The translations under genes and the position numbers were made by a program. A stretch of 5,772 bases of DNA. It comes from Kutzneria sp036403095. Its GTDB lineage: Bacteria; Actinomycetota; Actinomycetes; Mycobacteriales; Pseudonocardiaceae. The notes beneath the pieces are model-generated. The model was not told where the DNA came from and ran no database searches. It saw only the letters and a list, made by a program, of their open reading frames with translations. The stretch spans positions 1 to 5,772 of the forward strand of contig DASWRQ010000242.1 in assembly GCA_036403095.1 (NCBI GenBank), written 5' to 3'. Shown here piece after piece: positions 1 to 5,717 of this stretch (position 1 is the stretch's first letter; every line of letters starts with the position of its first letter).

Positions 1-2
1 AG

Positions 3-44
3 GTGGACTCGAAGGGCGATCCAGCCGAGAGGACAAGGGCATGA
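3..44 (+). CDS. Possible 3' end of an upstream gene (partial)
   Basis: One forward frame is open from the window edge and stops at the TGA at 42-44, giving the tail VDSKGDPAERTRA. Its stop overlaps the ATG of the next gene as ATGA, the classic four-base overlap of translationally coupled genes. The tail is charged and compositionally plausible for a protein C-terminus. However, 14 codons cannot prove coding, and the other two forward frames are also open here. No function can be given. If real, the first hydrolase is a downstream member of an operon that begins outside the window. Confidence 0.33.
   Translation: MDSKGDPAERTRA
28..33 (+). promoter_or_regulatory. Ribosome binding site of the first hydrolase
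   Basis: AGAGGA lies seven bases before the ATG at 41. This is a good Shine-Dalgarno match and decides the start, because the reading frame is open further upstream without a better signal. Confidence 0.65.
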
Positions 45-856
45 GCGAGATCAACACCCGGTTCCGCACCATCGACGGGCTGTCCGTGCGCTACGCGCAG
101 AGCACGGAGCCCCGTGAGGTCGAGGCGCTGCTGTTCGCGCCGTGGCCGGAGACCCTGTACGCCTATGACGCCACCTGGGCGAGTCTGGCCGAGCGCGCCC
201 ACCTGACCGCGGTGGACCTGCCCGGCTTCGGGCACTCGGAGCTGCGCGCGGATCTGCTGTCGCCGCAGGCGATGGGCGAGTTCATCGCGCGCGTCGCCGA
301 CGAGTTCGGGCTGGCCAGGCCGCACGTCGTCGGGCCGGACATCGGCACCAGCGCGGTGCTGTTCGCCGTGGCCGAGCACCCGGACCGGTTCCGTAGCGCG
401 ACCGTCGGCACCGGCGGCGCGGCGGTGCCGCTGCAGCTCGGCGAACCGCTGCACTCCTGGGTGCACGACGAGGACCTGGCGCCGTACCGGGCCTTGGGGC
501 AGCGGGACATCCTGACCATCGCCCTGGACAGCATCCAGGGCTACGAGCCGCCGGCCGAGGTCCGCGAGGACTACCGGGCCGCCTACGTCGGAACGCGCTT
601 CGCCGACCAGATCCCTTACGTGCAGGCGTATCGGCGCGAGCTGCCCGTGCTGGGGGAGAAGCTCGGCGGCATCACCACGCCGGTGCAGATCATCAACGGC
701 CGGTTCGACCCGGTCGTGCCGCTGGCCAACGCCGAGTACCTGCGGGACCGGATTCCCGGCAGTCGGCTGGACATCGTCGACAAGGGCCACTTCATCTGGG
801 AGGAGGCGGCCGACGACTACGCGCGCCTGCTCACCGAGTGGTGGCAGAAGAACTGA
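41..856 (+). CDS. Alpha/beta hydrolase with Asp nucleophile (epoxide hydrolase/dehalogenase-like branch)
   Basis: This 271-residue cytosolic protein has the order of an alpha/beta-hydrolase fold enzyme. The strand-loop DLPGFGHS is at 59-66, and the nucleophile elbow VVGPDIGTS at 96-104 puts Asp100 where lipases have Ser. A cap region spans roughly 130-200. The acid is probably Asp223 in NGRFDPVVP, and the general base is His250 in DKGHF. No signal peptide is seen. An Asp nucleophile is known from epoxide hydrolases and haloalkane dehalogenases, which form an ester intermediate that water then attacks. The residue after Asp100 is Ile, not the halide-binding Trp of haloalkane dehalogenases, and the usual HGxP oxyanion loop reads APWP (33-36). 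The cap is rich in Tyr (149, 168, 178, 182, 193, 197), but I cannot say which, if any, would activate an epoxide. Substrate is unknown. The fold is secure; the reaction class is inferred from the elbow. Confidence 0.88.
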   Translation: MSEINTRFRTIDGLSVRYAQSTEPREVEALLFAPWPETLYAYDATWASLAERAHLTAVDLPGFGHSELRADLLSPQAMGEFIARVADEFGLARPHVVGPDIGTSAVLFAVAEHPDRFRSATVGTGGAAVPLQLGEPLHSWVHDEDLAPYRALGQRDILTIALDSIQGYEPPAEVREDYRAAYVGTRFADQIPYVQAYRRELPVLGEKLGGITTPVQIINGRFDPVVPLANAEYLRDRIPGSRLDIVDKGHFIWEEAADDYARLLTEWWQKN

Positions 857-892
857 AGGGGCACAACGATGTCTGACGGGGAGGTGGTCGTC

Positions 893-926
893 GGCCGACT
901 CCGTGGCCCTGGCCGGGAGTCAGGCC
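893..926. terminator. Candidate bidirectional terminator between the convergent hydrolases
   Basis: GGCCGACTCC at 893-902 pairs with GGAGTC at 916-921 and GGCC at 923-926, leaving A922 bulged. This gives 10 base pairs around a 13-base loop. The right arm contains the stop codon of the minus-strand hydrolase (920-922). There is no clear T-run on either side, as is common in high-GC actinomycetes. The position between two converging genes supports a terminator role, but the bulge and lack of a T-tract keep this moderate. Confidence 0.42.
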
Positions 927-1606
927 AGCGCGGCGATCAGCTCCGTCAGCGCGGCGGCGACGGGAACCGGGTCGGTGGCCGGTGCGAGGTGGTTGGACGC
1001 CACTTCCCGCACCGGCCACCCCTGTTCCCGTGCCGCCGCCGCCTGACCGGCGTAGACCTCGGTCAGCAGCAGATAAGCGCTGGGCCCGTCCCACATCGCG
1101 GACGGCCGCTGCTCCTTGAGGAACTCGACGGCGACCTCGGGCTCCTCGTCGGTGATCTCGGCCCGCAGGGCCTCGTCGGAGACCAACTCCGCCAAGGGAT
1201 TGGGGGTGAACCAGTCCGACCACCGCGGCAGCCGGCCCTCACGCGCGGAGGCGCGCAGCGTGGCGAACAGCGCCGGCTCCAGCTCACGGAAACTGCGGCC
1301 GGGAGTGGGCAGTTCCGCGTCCATGTACACCAGCCCGGCGACCAGCTCGTCCAACTCGGCGGCGAAGGCCGGCAGCAGGGGCCCGGCGCCGCTGTGCCCG
1401 ACCAGCACGGCCGGCGAGGCGAGCTCCACCTCGTCCATGGCGTCGGCGAAAGCGCCGATCAGCCGCTGGTGCACGGGCGCGGCGCTGACGGTGACCCGAA
1501 GGTCCACGAGACAGGAGTCGATGCCACCGGCGGCTAGTGCGTCGGCCAATGGGCGCATGCTGGCCGGACCGAGATAGGGGCTGTGCACGAGAACGACGGT
1601 GGGCAT
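920..1606 (-). CDS. Alpha/beta hydrolase with Ser nucleophile, function unknown
   Basis: This 228-residue protein opens directly with the first core strand and oxyanion loop, MPTVVLVHSPYLGP. The elbow VLVGHSGAG at 68-75 places the nucleophile at Ser72. The likely base is His206 in ASNHLAP near the C-terminus. After the seventh strand (AYLLLTE), the acid position appears to be Glu183 rather than the usual Asp. The cap between about 97 and 170 is short and acidic. No signal peptide or membrane segment is present, so it is probably cytosolic. I chose the ATG at 1604-1606 because the fold begins there; an in-frame upstream extension to 1678 is Arg-rich and overlaps the start of the divergent cobQ. 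No good Shine-Dalgarno precedes the ATG, so leaderless translation is possible. Esterase, lactonase or amidase activity would all fit; substrate is not predictable. Confidence 0.87.
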   Translation of the reverse strand: MPTVVLVHSPYLGPASMRPLADALAAGGIDSCLVDLRVTVSAAPVHQRLIGAFADAMDEVELASPAVLVGHSGAGPLLPAFAAELDELVAGLVYMDAELPTPGRSFRELEPALFATLRASAREGRLPRWSDWFTPNPLAELVSDEALRAEITDEEPEVAVEFLKEQRPSAMWDGPSAYLLLTEVYAGQAAAAREQGWPVREVASNHLAPATDPVPVAAALTELIAALA

Positions 1607-1635
1607 GACGAGGATGATGGCAGTCCGAGGAACCG

Positions 1636-1643
1636 GGGAGGGA
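1636..1643 (+). promoter_or_regulatory. Ribosome binding site of cobQ
   Basis: The purine run GGGAGGGA ends four bases before the GTG at 1648. It supports that GTG as the start, and the protein then begins right at the P-loop strand expected for CobQ. Confidence 0.6.
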
Positions 1644-1647
1644 CACC

Positions 1648-3180
1648 GTGGGCGCATTGCTCGTCGCCGGCACGACATCCGATGCCGGCAAGAGCGTGCT
1701 GGCCGCCGGCATCTGCCGCTGGCTGGCCCGCCGGGGCGTGCGGGTGGCGCCGTTCAAGGCGCAGAACATGTCCAACAACTCGGCGGTGACGGTCGAGGGC
1801 GGCGAGATCGGCCGGGCCCAGGCGCTCCAGGCGGCGGCCTGCGGCCTCGAGCCCAGCGTGCGGTTCAACCCGGTGCTGCTGAAGCCCGGCGGCGACCGCA
1901 GCTCGCAGGTGGTGGTGCTCGGCAAGGCGGTCGGAGAGGTCAGCGCGCTGTCCTATCGGGACCGCAAGCGTGAGCTGTCCGTGATCGCCCAATCGGCCCT
2001 TGCGGACCTCCGATCGGAATTCGAGGTGGTTATCTGTGAAGGCGCAGGTTCACCCACTGAGGTCAATCTGCGGGCCACCGACATCGCCAACATGGGCCTC
2101 GCGAGGGCCGCGAACCTGCCCGTCATCGTCGTCGGGGACATCGACCGCGGCGGCGTGTTCGCCCATCTGTACGGCACGCTGGCGTTGCTGGAACCGGCGG
2201 ATCAGTCACTGCTGGCCGGATTCGTGGTCAACAAGTTCCGCGGCGACCCGGCGCTGCTCGAGCCGGGGCTGCGCCAACTGCGCCGGGTCACCGGCCGTCC
2301 GGTGTACGGCGTGCTGCCGTGGCGGGAGGATCTCTGGCTGGACGCGGAGGACTCGCTGTCCTATGTGGCCGATGGCGTGATCGGCCGTCCGGCCCCGCCG
2401 GCCGGCGAGCAGTGGCTGCGGGTGGCGGTTGTGCGGCTGCCTCGCATCTCCAACGCGACCGATGTGGAGGCGCTGGCCGGCGAACCCGGTGTGGCCGTTC
2501 GTTTTGTCACCGAACCATCCCGGCTGACCGATGCGGATCTCGTTGTGTTGCCGGGGTCCAAGGCCACGGTGTCCGATCTGGACTGGCTGCGGCGCACCGG
2601 AATCGCCGATGCTGTTCGATTGCATGTGCGGCGCGGCTTGCCGGTGCTCGGCGTGTGCGGCGGTTTCCAGATGCTGGCCCGGACCATTTTCGACGAAATC
2701 GAGTCGGGCGCGGGAGAGGTGCCCGGCCTGGGGCTGCTGGACACGGAGATCCGGTTCGCCGCCGACAAGACGCTCAGCCGGCCGGCCGGCAAGGCGTTCG
2801 GCCACGCGGTCACCGGCTATGAGATCCACCACGGCCGGGTGGCGCGTCGAGGGGCGGCGTCGGCCGGCCTGATCGAACGGTCCGATGGCGACATCGAGGG
2901 CGTGGTCGACGGCCCGGTGATCGGCACGCACTGGCACGGCCTGCTGGAGAACGACGGCTTCCGCCGGGAGTTCCTGCGCTGGGCGGCGAACACGGCCGGC
3001 CGGGACGGCTTCAGGGCCGCGCCGGGCCACTCGTTCGCGGCGGCCCGGCAGGCCCAGCTGGACCTGCTCGGCGACCTGGTCGAGCAGCACCTGGACACCG
3101 ACGCGCTGCTGGCCCTGATCGAGCACGGCGCCCCGGCCGGGCTGCCGGTGCTGCCGCCGGGCGCGCCGCCGCTGGACTGA
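1648..3180 (+). CDS. cobQ: Cobyric acid synthase (glutamine-hydrolysing)
   Basis: CobQ/CbiP amidates the b, d, e and g side chains of adenosylcobyrinate a,c-diamide in cobalamin synthesis, using glutamine and ATP. The 510-residue length fits the family. The N-terminal dethiobiotin-synthetase-like ATPase domain shows the P-loop variant GTTSDAGKS (8-16), KAQNMSNNS (37-45), EGAGSPTEVNL (131-141), DIDRGGVFAHLYGT (164-177) and FVVNKFRGD (192-200). The C-terminal class I glutamine amidotransferase-like domain has the nucleophile elbow GVCGGFQ with Cys337 and the HWHG motif with probable catalytic His430. The size and complete N-terminal domain exclude the short GatD relatives. The start is GTG with a good ribosome site. 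No other cob/cbi gene is in view, and the 41-base gap to the divergent hydrolase leaves no room for a B12 riboswitch. The last 20 residues are a Pro/Gly-rich tail that looks non-catalytic. Confidence 0.97.
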   Translation: MGALLVAGTTSDAGKSVLAAGICRWLARRGVRVAPFKAQNMSNNSAVTVEGGEIGRAQALQAAACGLEPSVRFNPVLLKPGGDRSSQVVVLGKAVGEVSALSYRDRKRELSVIAQSALADLRSEFEVVICEGAGSPTEVNLRATDIANMGLARAANLPVIVVGDIDRGGVFAHLYGTLALLEPADQSLLAGFVVNKFRGDPALLEPGLRQLRRVTGRPVYGVLPWREDLWLDAEDSLSYVADGVIGRPAPPAGEQWLRVAVVRLPRISNATDVEALAGEPGVAVRFVTEPSRLTDADLVVLPGSKATVSDLDWLRRTGIADAVRLHVRRGLPVLGVCGGFQMLARTIFDEIESGAGEVPGLGLLDTEIRFAADKTLSRPAGKAFGHAVTGYEIHHGRVARRGAASAGLIERSDGDIEGVVDGPVIGTHWHGLLENDGFRREFLRWAANTAGRDGFRAAPGHSFAAARQAQLDLLGDLVEQHLDTDALLALIEHGAPAGLPVLPPGAPPLD

Positions 3181-3188
3181 CGGCGAAA

Positions 3189-3213
3189 CCCCCGGCGGAC
3201 GGACCGCCGGGGG
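3189..3213. terminator. Bidirectional terminator between cobQ and the lipoprotein gene
   Basis: CCCCCGGCGG (3189-3198) and CCGCCGGGGG (3204-3213) form a perfect 10-bp stem around the loop ACGGA. AAA precedes the stem and CTT follows it, so each strand has a short, weak T-run after the hairpin. It begins eight bases after the cobQ stop and ends 13 bases before the stop of the convergent lipoprotein gene, so it can serve both transcripts. Confidence 0.88.
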
Positions 3214-3226
3214 CTTCGAGCCGAGC

Positions 3227-3640
3227 TCAGTGCGACGTCGAGGTCGCGGTGGGGCTGCTGTTGGCGGGGGCGTTGCTGTCCGCGCCGATGATGGCCCGCC
3301 CGATCGCCGCGCCGTTGGCGCCGGCGCCGGCCGCGTAGGCCGAGACGACCGCCTGGTCGCGGCCCGCGTCGGGGCCGCCCTGGAGCTTCTGCAGGGCCGT
3401 CGCCGCGTCGTCGCGCTGCTTGAGCAGCTCGATGATCTGCTTGTCGAGGCCGTCGATGATCTTGCGCTGCTCGGCCACCGACGCGGCCGGGTCGGCCGTC
3501 GGGGCCGGCGACACCTGGCCGGCGGGCAGCGTGGAGGTGGCCTCCTTGCTCGGGGAGCAGGCCGCCGCGGCAAGCAGGGCCACCCCACCCAGGCCGGTCA
3601 GCGCGGCCCGCCGGGACAGGCTGGTACTGCGGACGTCCAT
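3227..3640 (-). CDS. Predicted Tat-type lipoprotein with chorismate mutase (AroQ)-like helix
   Basis: The 137-residue product starts with a twin-arginine-like signal, SLSRRAALTG (7-16), then a hydrophobic stretch ending in AAAAC, with Cys28 as the likely lipidated residue. It is thus expected on the outer face of the membrane. A Pro/Ala/Thr linker (about 29-55) leads to residues 58-122. By eye these align with the E. coli chorismate mutase domain: R59, LD at 65-66, ELL at 71-73, QR at 75-76 and R94 match the positions of Arg11, LD, LL, Arg28 and Arg51. The catalytic Lys39 position is Gln87, and the following loop is about five residues shorter. The tail after 123 is Ser/Thr/Asn-rich and low complexity. 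Activity is therefore doubtful; a plain coiled-coil lipoprotein is the alternative. I prefer the ATG at 3638-3640, which has GAGG six bases upstream, over the GTG at 3650-3652. It lies 71 bases downstream of the GntR gene on the same strand and may be co-transcribed. Confidence 0.8.
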   Translation of the reverse strand: MDVRSTSLSRRAALTGLGGVALLAAAACSPSKEATSTLPAGQVSPAPTADPAASVAEQRKIIDGLDKQIIELLKQRDDAATALQKLQGGPDAGRDQAVVSAYAAGAGANGAAIGRAIIGADSNAPANSSPTATSTSH

Positions 3641-3646
3641 CGAGAA

Positions 3647-3650
3647 CCTC
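3647..3650 (-). promoter_or_regulatory. Ribosome binding site of the lipoprotein gene
   Basis: On the minus strand GAGG stands six bases before the ATG at 3640. The alternative in-frame GTG at 3650-3652 has no comparable site ahead of it, so this short motif decides the start. Confidence 0.5.
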
Positions 3651-3669
3651 ACACGATCAGGTCTTCGGC

Positions 3670-3698
3670 ACGATCATTGCCCTTGCGGGCCCGATCGT
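3670..3698. other. Imperfect hairpin between the GntR and lipoprotein genes
   Basis: ACGATC (3670-3675) pairs with GATCGT (3693-3698). Inside, GCCC (3679-3682) pairs with GGGC (3687-3690) around the loop TTGC, with an ATT/CC internal loop. A further ACGATCA copy at 3653-3659 repeats the outer arm. No T-run follows on the minus strand, so this is weak as a terminator. It could be an attenuating structure or a protein-binding repeat ahead of the lipoprotein gene. Confidence 0.35.
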
Positions 3699-3711
3699 AG
3701 GACCTCGCCCG

Positions 3712-4395
3712 TCAGGCCCGTTCGGCGGTGTGCCGCTCGAGCAGCTCGTCCAGGAACGTGCCGGCCTCCCGGGCGGCCCGCTCCGGGTCGCCGGCGCGCA
3801 CCGCGTCCAGGATTCCGTCGTGCGAGATCTGCCCGGCTTCCCGGGGCGAGATGTTGACCGTGGCGGCCACACTGGCCCGGACGACCTCGGTCAGGCCACG
3901 GTGCAGCTCGGTCAGCAGCGCGTTGTGCGAGGACTGCACGATCAGCAGGTGGAAGGCGGTGTCCCGCTCGATCATGGCCTCCCACGCCTGCTCGCCCGCG
4001 GCCTGGTTGCGCTCGGCCAACACGGCCTCCAGCTGGGCGATGTCCTCGGGTGTTCGGTGCTTGGCGGCCAGCCGCGCGCCCTCCACCTCCAGCGTGCGGC
4101 GCACCTCGAGCACCTCGCGCAGCTCGTCGCCGACCAGCCGGCGGACCGCCCCGGACAGCTCGCTGGTGGCGCGCACGAACGTGCCGTCGCCCTGGCGGAC
4201 CTCCAGCAGGCCGGCGTGGGCCAGGGCCCGGACGGCCTCGCGGACCGTGTTGCGGCCGACGCCCAGCGCGCTCACGAGTTCGGGCTCGGCGGGTATGCGT
4301 TGGCCGACGGGCCATTCCCCGGACGAGATCGCCTTTCGCATCTGCTCGATCACCTGGTCCACAAGGCCGGTGCGGCGAGTAGTGGCCAACGGCAC
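3712..4395 (-). CDS. GntR-family transcriptional regulator, FadR/FCD subfamily
   Basis: The 227-residue protein has an N-terminal winged helix-turn-helix (about 8-75). It contains the GntR hallmarks GQRIPAEPEL (31-40), GVGRNTVREAVRALAHAGLL (45-64) and the wing RQGDGTFVR (67-75). Residues 90-220 form an all-helical FCD ligand-binding domain. Known FCD domains hold a metal through Asp, His, His, His. Here D145 and H149 (RDTAFH) and H192 (SHDGI) are present, but the fourth ligand position, 11 residues after D203 of GDPERAA, appears to be Phe214. The GTG at 4393-4395 is chosen because GAGAGGA lies upstream at good spacing and the family usually starts just there; ATG 4419 lacks a spaced ribosome site. 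It is divergent from the transporter with a palindrome between them, so it likely represses that transporter and itself, released by a small carboxylate-type ligand (inferred). Confidence 0.93.
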   Translation of the reverse strand: MPLATTRRTGLVDQVIEQMRKAISSGEWPVGQRIPAEPELVSALGVGRNTVREAVRALAHAGLLEVRQGDGTFVRATSELSGAVRRLVGDELREVLEVRRTLEVEGARLAAKHRTPEDIAQLEAVLAERNQAAGEQAWEAMIERDTAFHLLIVQSSHNALLTELHRGLTEVVRASVAATVNISPREAGQISHDGILDAVRAGDPERAAREAGTFLDELLERHTAERA

Positions 4396-4402
4396 GGGGT
4401 CA

Positions 4403-4409
4403 TCCTCTC
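4403..4409 (-). promoter_or_regulatory. Ribosome binding site of the GntR gene
   Basis: Read on the minus strand, GAGAGGA ends seven bases before the GTG at 4395. It argues for that GTG over the in-frame ATG at 4417-4419, which has only AGG directly adjacent to it. Confidence 0.55.
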
Positions 4410-4420
4410 GTCCGGACATC

Positions 4421-4435
4421 CTATGTTTGACATAG
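4421..4435. promoter_or_regulatory. Palindromic operator candidate between gntR and the transporter gene
   Basis: CTATGT-TTG-ACATAG is a perfect inverted repeat with 6-base arms and a 3-base spacer. Its core GT-N3-AC resembles sites known for FadR-subfamily GntR proteins. It is centred 33 bases upstream of the regulator's GTG and about 108 bases upstream of the preferred transporter ATG. It contains TTGACA (4427-4432, plus strand), a perfect -35 hexamer, and its left arm overlaps a possible minus-strand -10, TAGGAT (4418-4423). Binding would plausibly block both directions; this is inference. Confidence 0.65.
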
Positions 4436-4535
4436 TGTGGCGGTGGCGACCCAGCACCATGTGCCGGACCGCACTCCGTCGACCGAACAGAGTGCCACCC
4501 GGCGCAACCAGACAGCGCATTTACTTGAGCCGGCA

Positions 4536-5717
4536 ATGAAACCGCACTCGCGACACGCCGTGCTGGCCGGAACCACTCTGCTGGCGGTTGCGGTCACGCT
4601 GGCGGCGGCCAACCTTCGCATTTCCGTGACCAGTCTGTCCTCGGTGCTCGGCGACGTCCAGCGGGAACTCACGGCGACCTCCGCTTGGGCGAGCGCGGTG
4701 ACCGCCGCCCCGTCGATCTGCTTCGGCCTGGCGGCCCTGGCGTCGCCGTGGCTGGCCCGCCGGATCGGTGGCGGACCGGCCATCGCTGCCGCGCTGGCCG
4801 TGCTGGCGATCGGGCTCGGTGTGCGCGTCCTGGCCGGCTCCGGGCTGCTGCTCGGCGGCACGTTCGTGGCCTGCGCCGGCATCGCGGTGTGCAACGTGCT
4901 CGTGCCGGTCGTGGTCAAGGAGTCGTTCCCGAACCGGATCGGGCTCATCACCGGTGTCTACAGCGCCGCCATGGCCGGCGGCAGCGCCGTCGCCGCCGCG
5001 GTGACGCCGCCGCTGGAGACCGCCGCCGGCGGCTGGCGGCCGGCGCTGGCCGCGTGGGCCATCCCGGCCGCGCTGGCCCTGGCGGTGTGGCTGATCGGGG
5101 CCCGTCGCGACACCAACGCGGTCGCCGCCGACCGGCCCGCGCACGGCGACCGGAAACTGCTGCGGGTGCCCATGGCCTGGGTGTTCACCCTGTTGTTCTC
5201 GGTCCAGTCGATCTTCGCGTACGTGATCATGGGCTGGCTGCCGGAGATCCTGCGCGACGCCGGCATCGGCCGCGACGCGGCCGGTGTGCTGCTGGGCATC
5301 ACCATGGTCGTCGCGGTGCCGCTGAATCTGGTCGTCCCGCACCTGGCGGCCAAGCTGAAGGCCCAGTCGGCGGTGATGGTCGGGCTGAGCGTCGCGCCGG
5401 TGCTCGGCGTGCTGGGCCTGATGTTCGCGCCCACGGCCGTGCCGCTGCTGTGGGCGCTGCTGCTCGGCGCCGGCATGACGATCTTTCCCGTGGTGCTGCT
5501 GATGATGGGGCTGCGCACCCGGACGTCGGCCGAGACCACGCAGCTGTCCGGCATGTCCCAGGGCTTCGGCTACCTGATCGCCGCCGGCGGCCCCTTCGCC
5601 GCCGGCCTCGTGCACGGCCTGCTCGGCTCCTGGACCGTGCCGCTGATCCTGGTCCTGGGCATCCTCGCCACCCAGGCCGTCCTAGGCGCCATCATCGGCC
5701 GCCCGCGCTACATCTGA
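4536..5717 (+). CDS. CynX/NimT-family major facilitator transporter
   Basis: From the ATG at 4536 this is a 393-residue inner-membrane protein with about 12 hydrophobic segments and a hydrophilic loop at roughly 189-212 between the two six-helix halves. Family-like motifs are NLR (26-28) at the end of helix 1, KESFPNRIGLITGVYS (128-143) after helix 4, QSIFAYVIMGWLPEIL (224-239) in helix 7 and LRTRTSAETTQLSGMSQGFG (326-345) between helices 10 and 11. The CynX/NimT group includes the E. coli cyanate and 2-nitroimidazole transporters, but most members have unknown substrates. An in-frame GTG at 4437 would add 33 hydrophilic residues; I reject it because it lies two bases from the operator and the added residues look non-conserved. 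Only a weak ribosome site (TTGAG, 4524-4528) precedes the ATG. Divergence from the FCD regulator suggests ligand-responsive control. Confidence 0.9.
   Translation: MKPHSRHAVLAGTTLLAVAVTLAAANLRISVTSLSSVLGDVQRELTATSAWASAVTAAPSICFGLAALASPWLARRIGGGPAIAAALAVLAIGLGVRVLAGSGLLLGGTFVACAGIAVCNVLVPVVVKESFPNRIGLITGVYSAAMAGGSAVAAAVTPPLETAAGGWRPALAAWAIPAALALAVWLIGARRDTNAVAADRPAHGDRKLLRVPMAWVFTLLFSVQSIFAYVIMGWLPEILRDAGIGRDAAGVLLGITMVVAVPLNLVVPHLAAKLKAQSAVMVGLSVAPVLGVLGLMFAPTAVPLLWALLLGAGMTIFPVVLLMMGLRTRTSAETTQLSGMSQGFGYLIAAGGPFAAGLVHGLLGSWTVPLILVLGILATQAVLGAIIGRPRYI

Noticed and set aside
41..856. Naming the first hydrolase a haloalkane or fluoroacetate dehalogenase
   Set aside because: The Trp after the nucleophile and the DRG-type elbow of those families are absent.
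869..1537. A 222-codon forward frame after the first hydrolase
   Set aside because: Beyond its first codons it is Gln/Arg/Gly-rich antisense to the GHSGAG hydrolase. Only the start-like signal is kept as a low-interest note.
1970..2700. Patches in cobQ with more A/T at third positions than its flanks, as a sign of recombination
   Set aside because: The shifts are mild, the protein motifs are continuous across them, and local codon variation of this size is common.
1648..3180. Reading the CobQ-like gene as GatD/MurT of peptidoglycan amidation
   Set aside because: GatD is about half the size and lacks the N-terminal ATPase domain seen here; EGAGSPTEVNL and DIDRGG are cobyric acid synthase signatures.
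2206..3588. A 460-codon open frame on the minus strand across cobQ and the lipoprotein region
   Set aside because: It is rich in Arg, Pro, Gln and His, has no family motif, and mirrors the codons of cobQ. Long antisense frames are expected at this G+C.
4427..4455. A complete sigma-70-type promoter for the transporter starting at TTGACA
   Set aside because: No TAnnnT-like -10 lies at 16-19 bases spacing, so only the -35-like hexamer can be reported.
4521..5615. A 364-codon open frame on the minus strand opposite the transporter
   Set aside because: Its His/Gln/Arg/Gly-rich composition is an antisense artefact; the plus strand encodes a clear 12-helix transporter.
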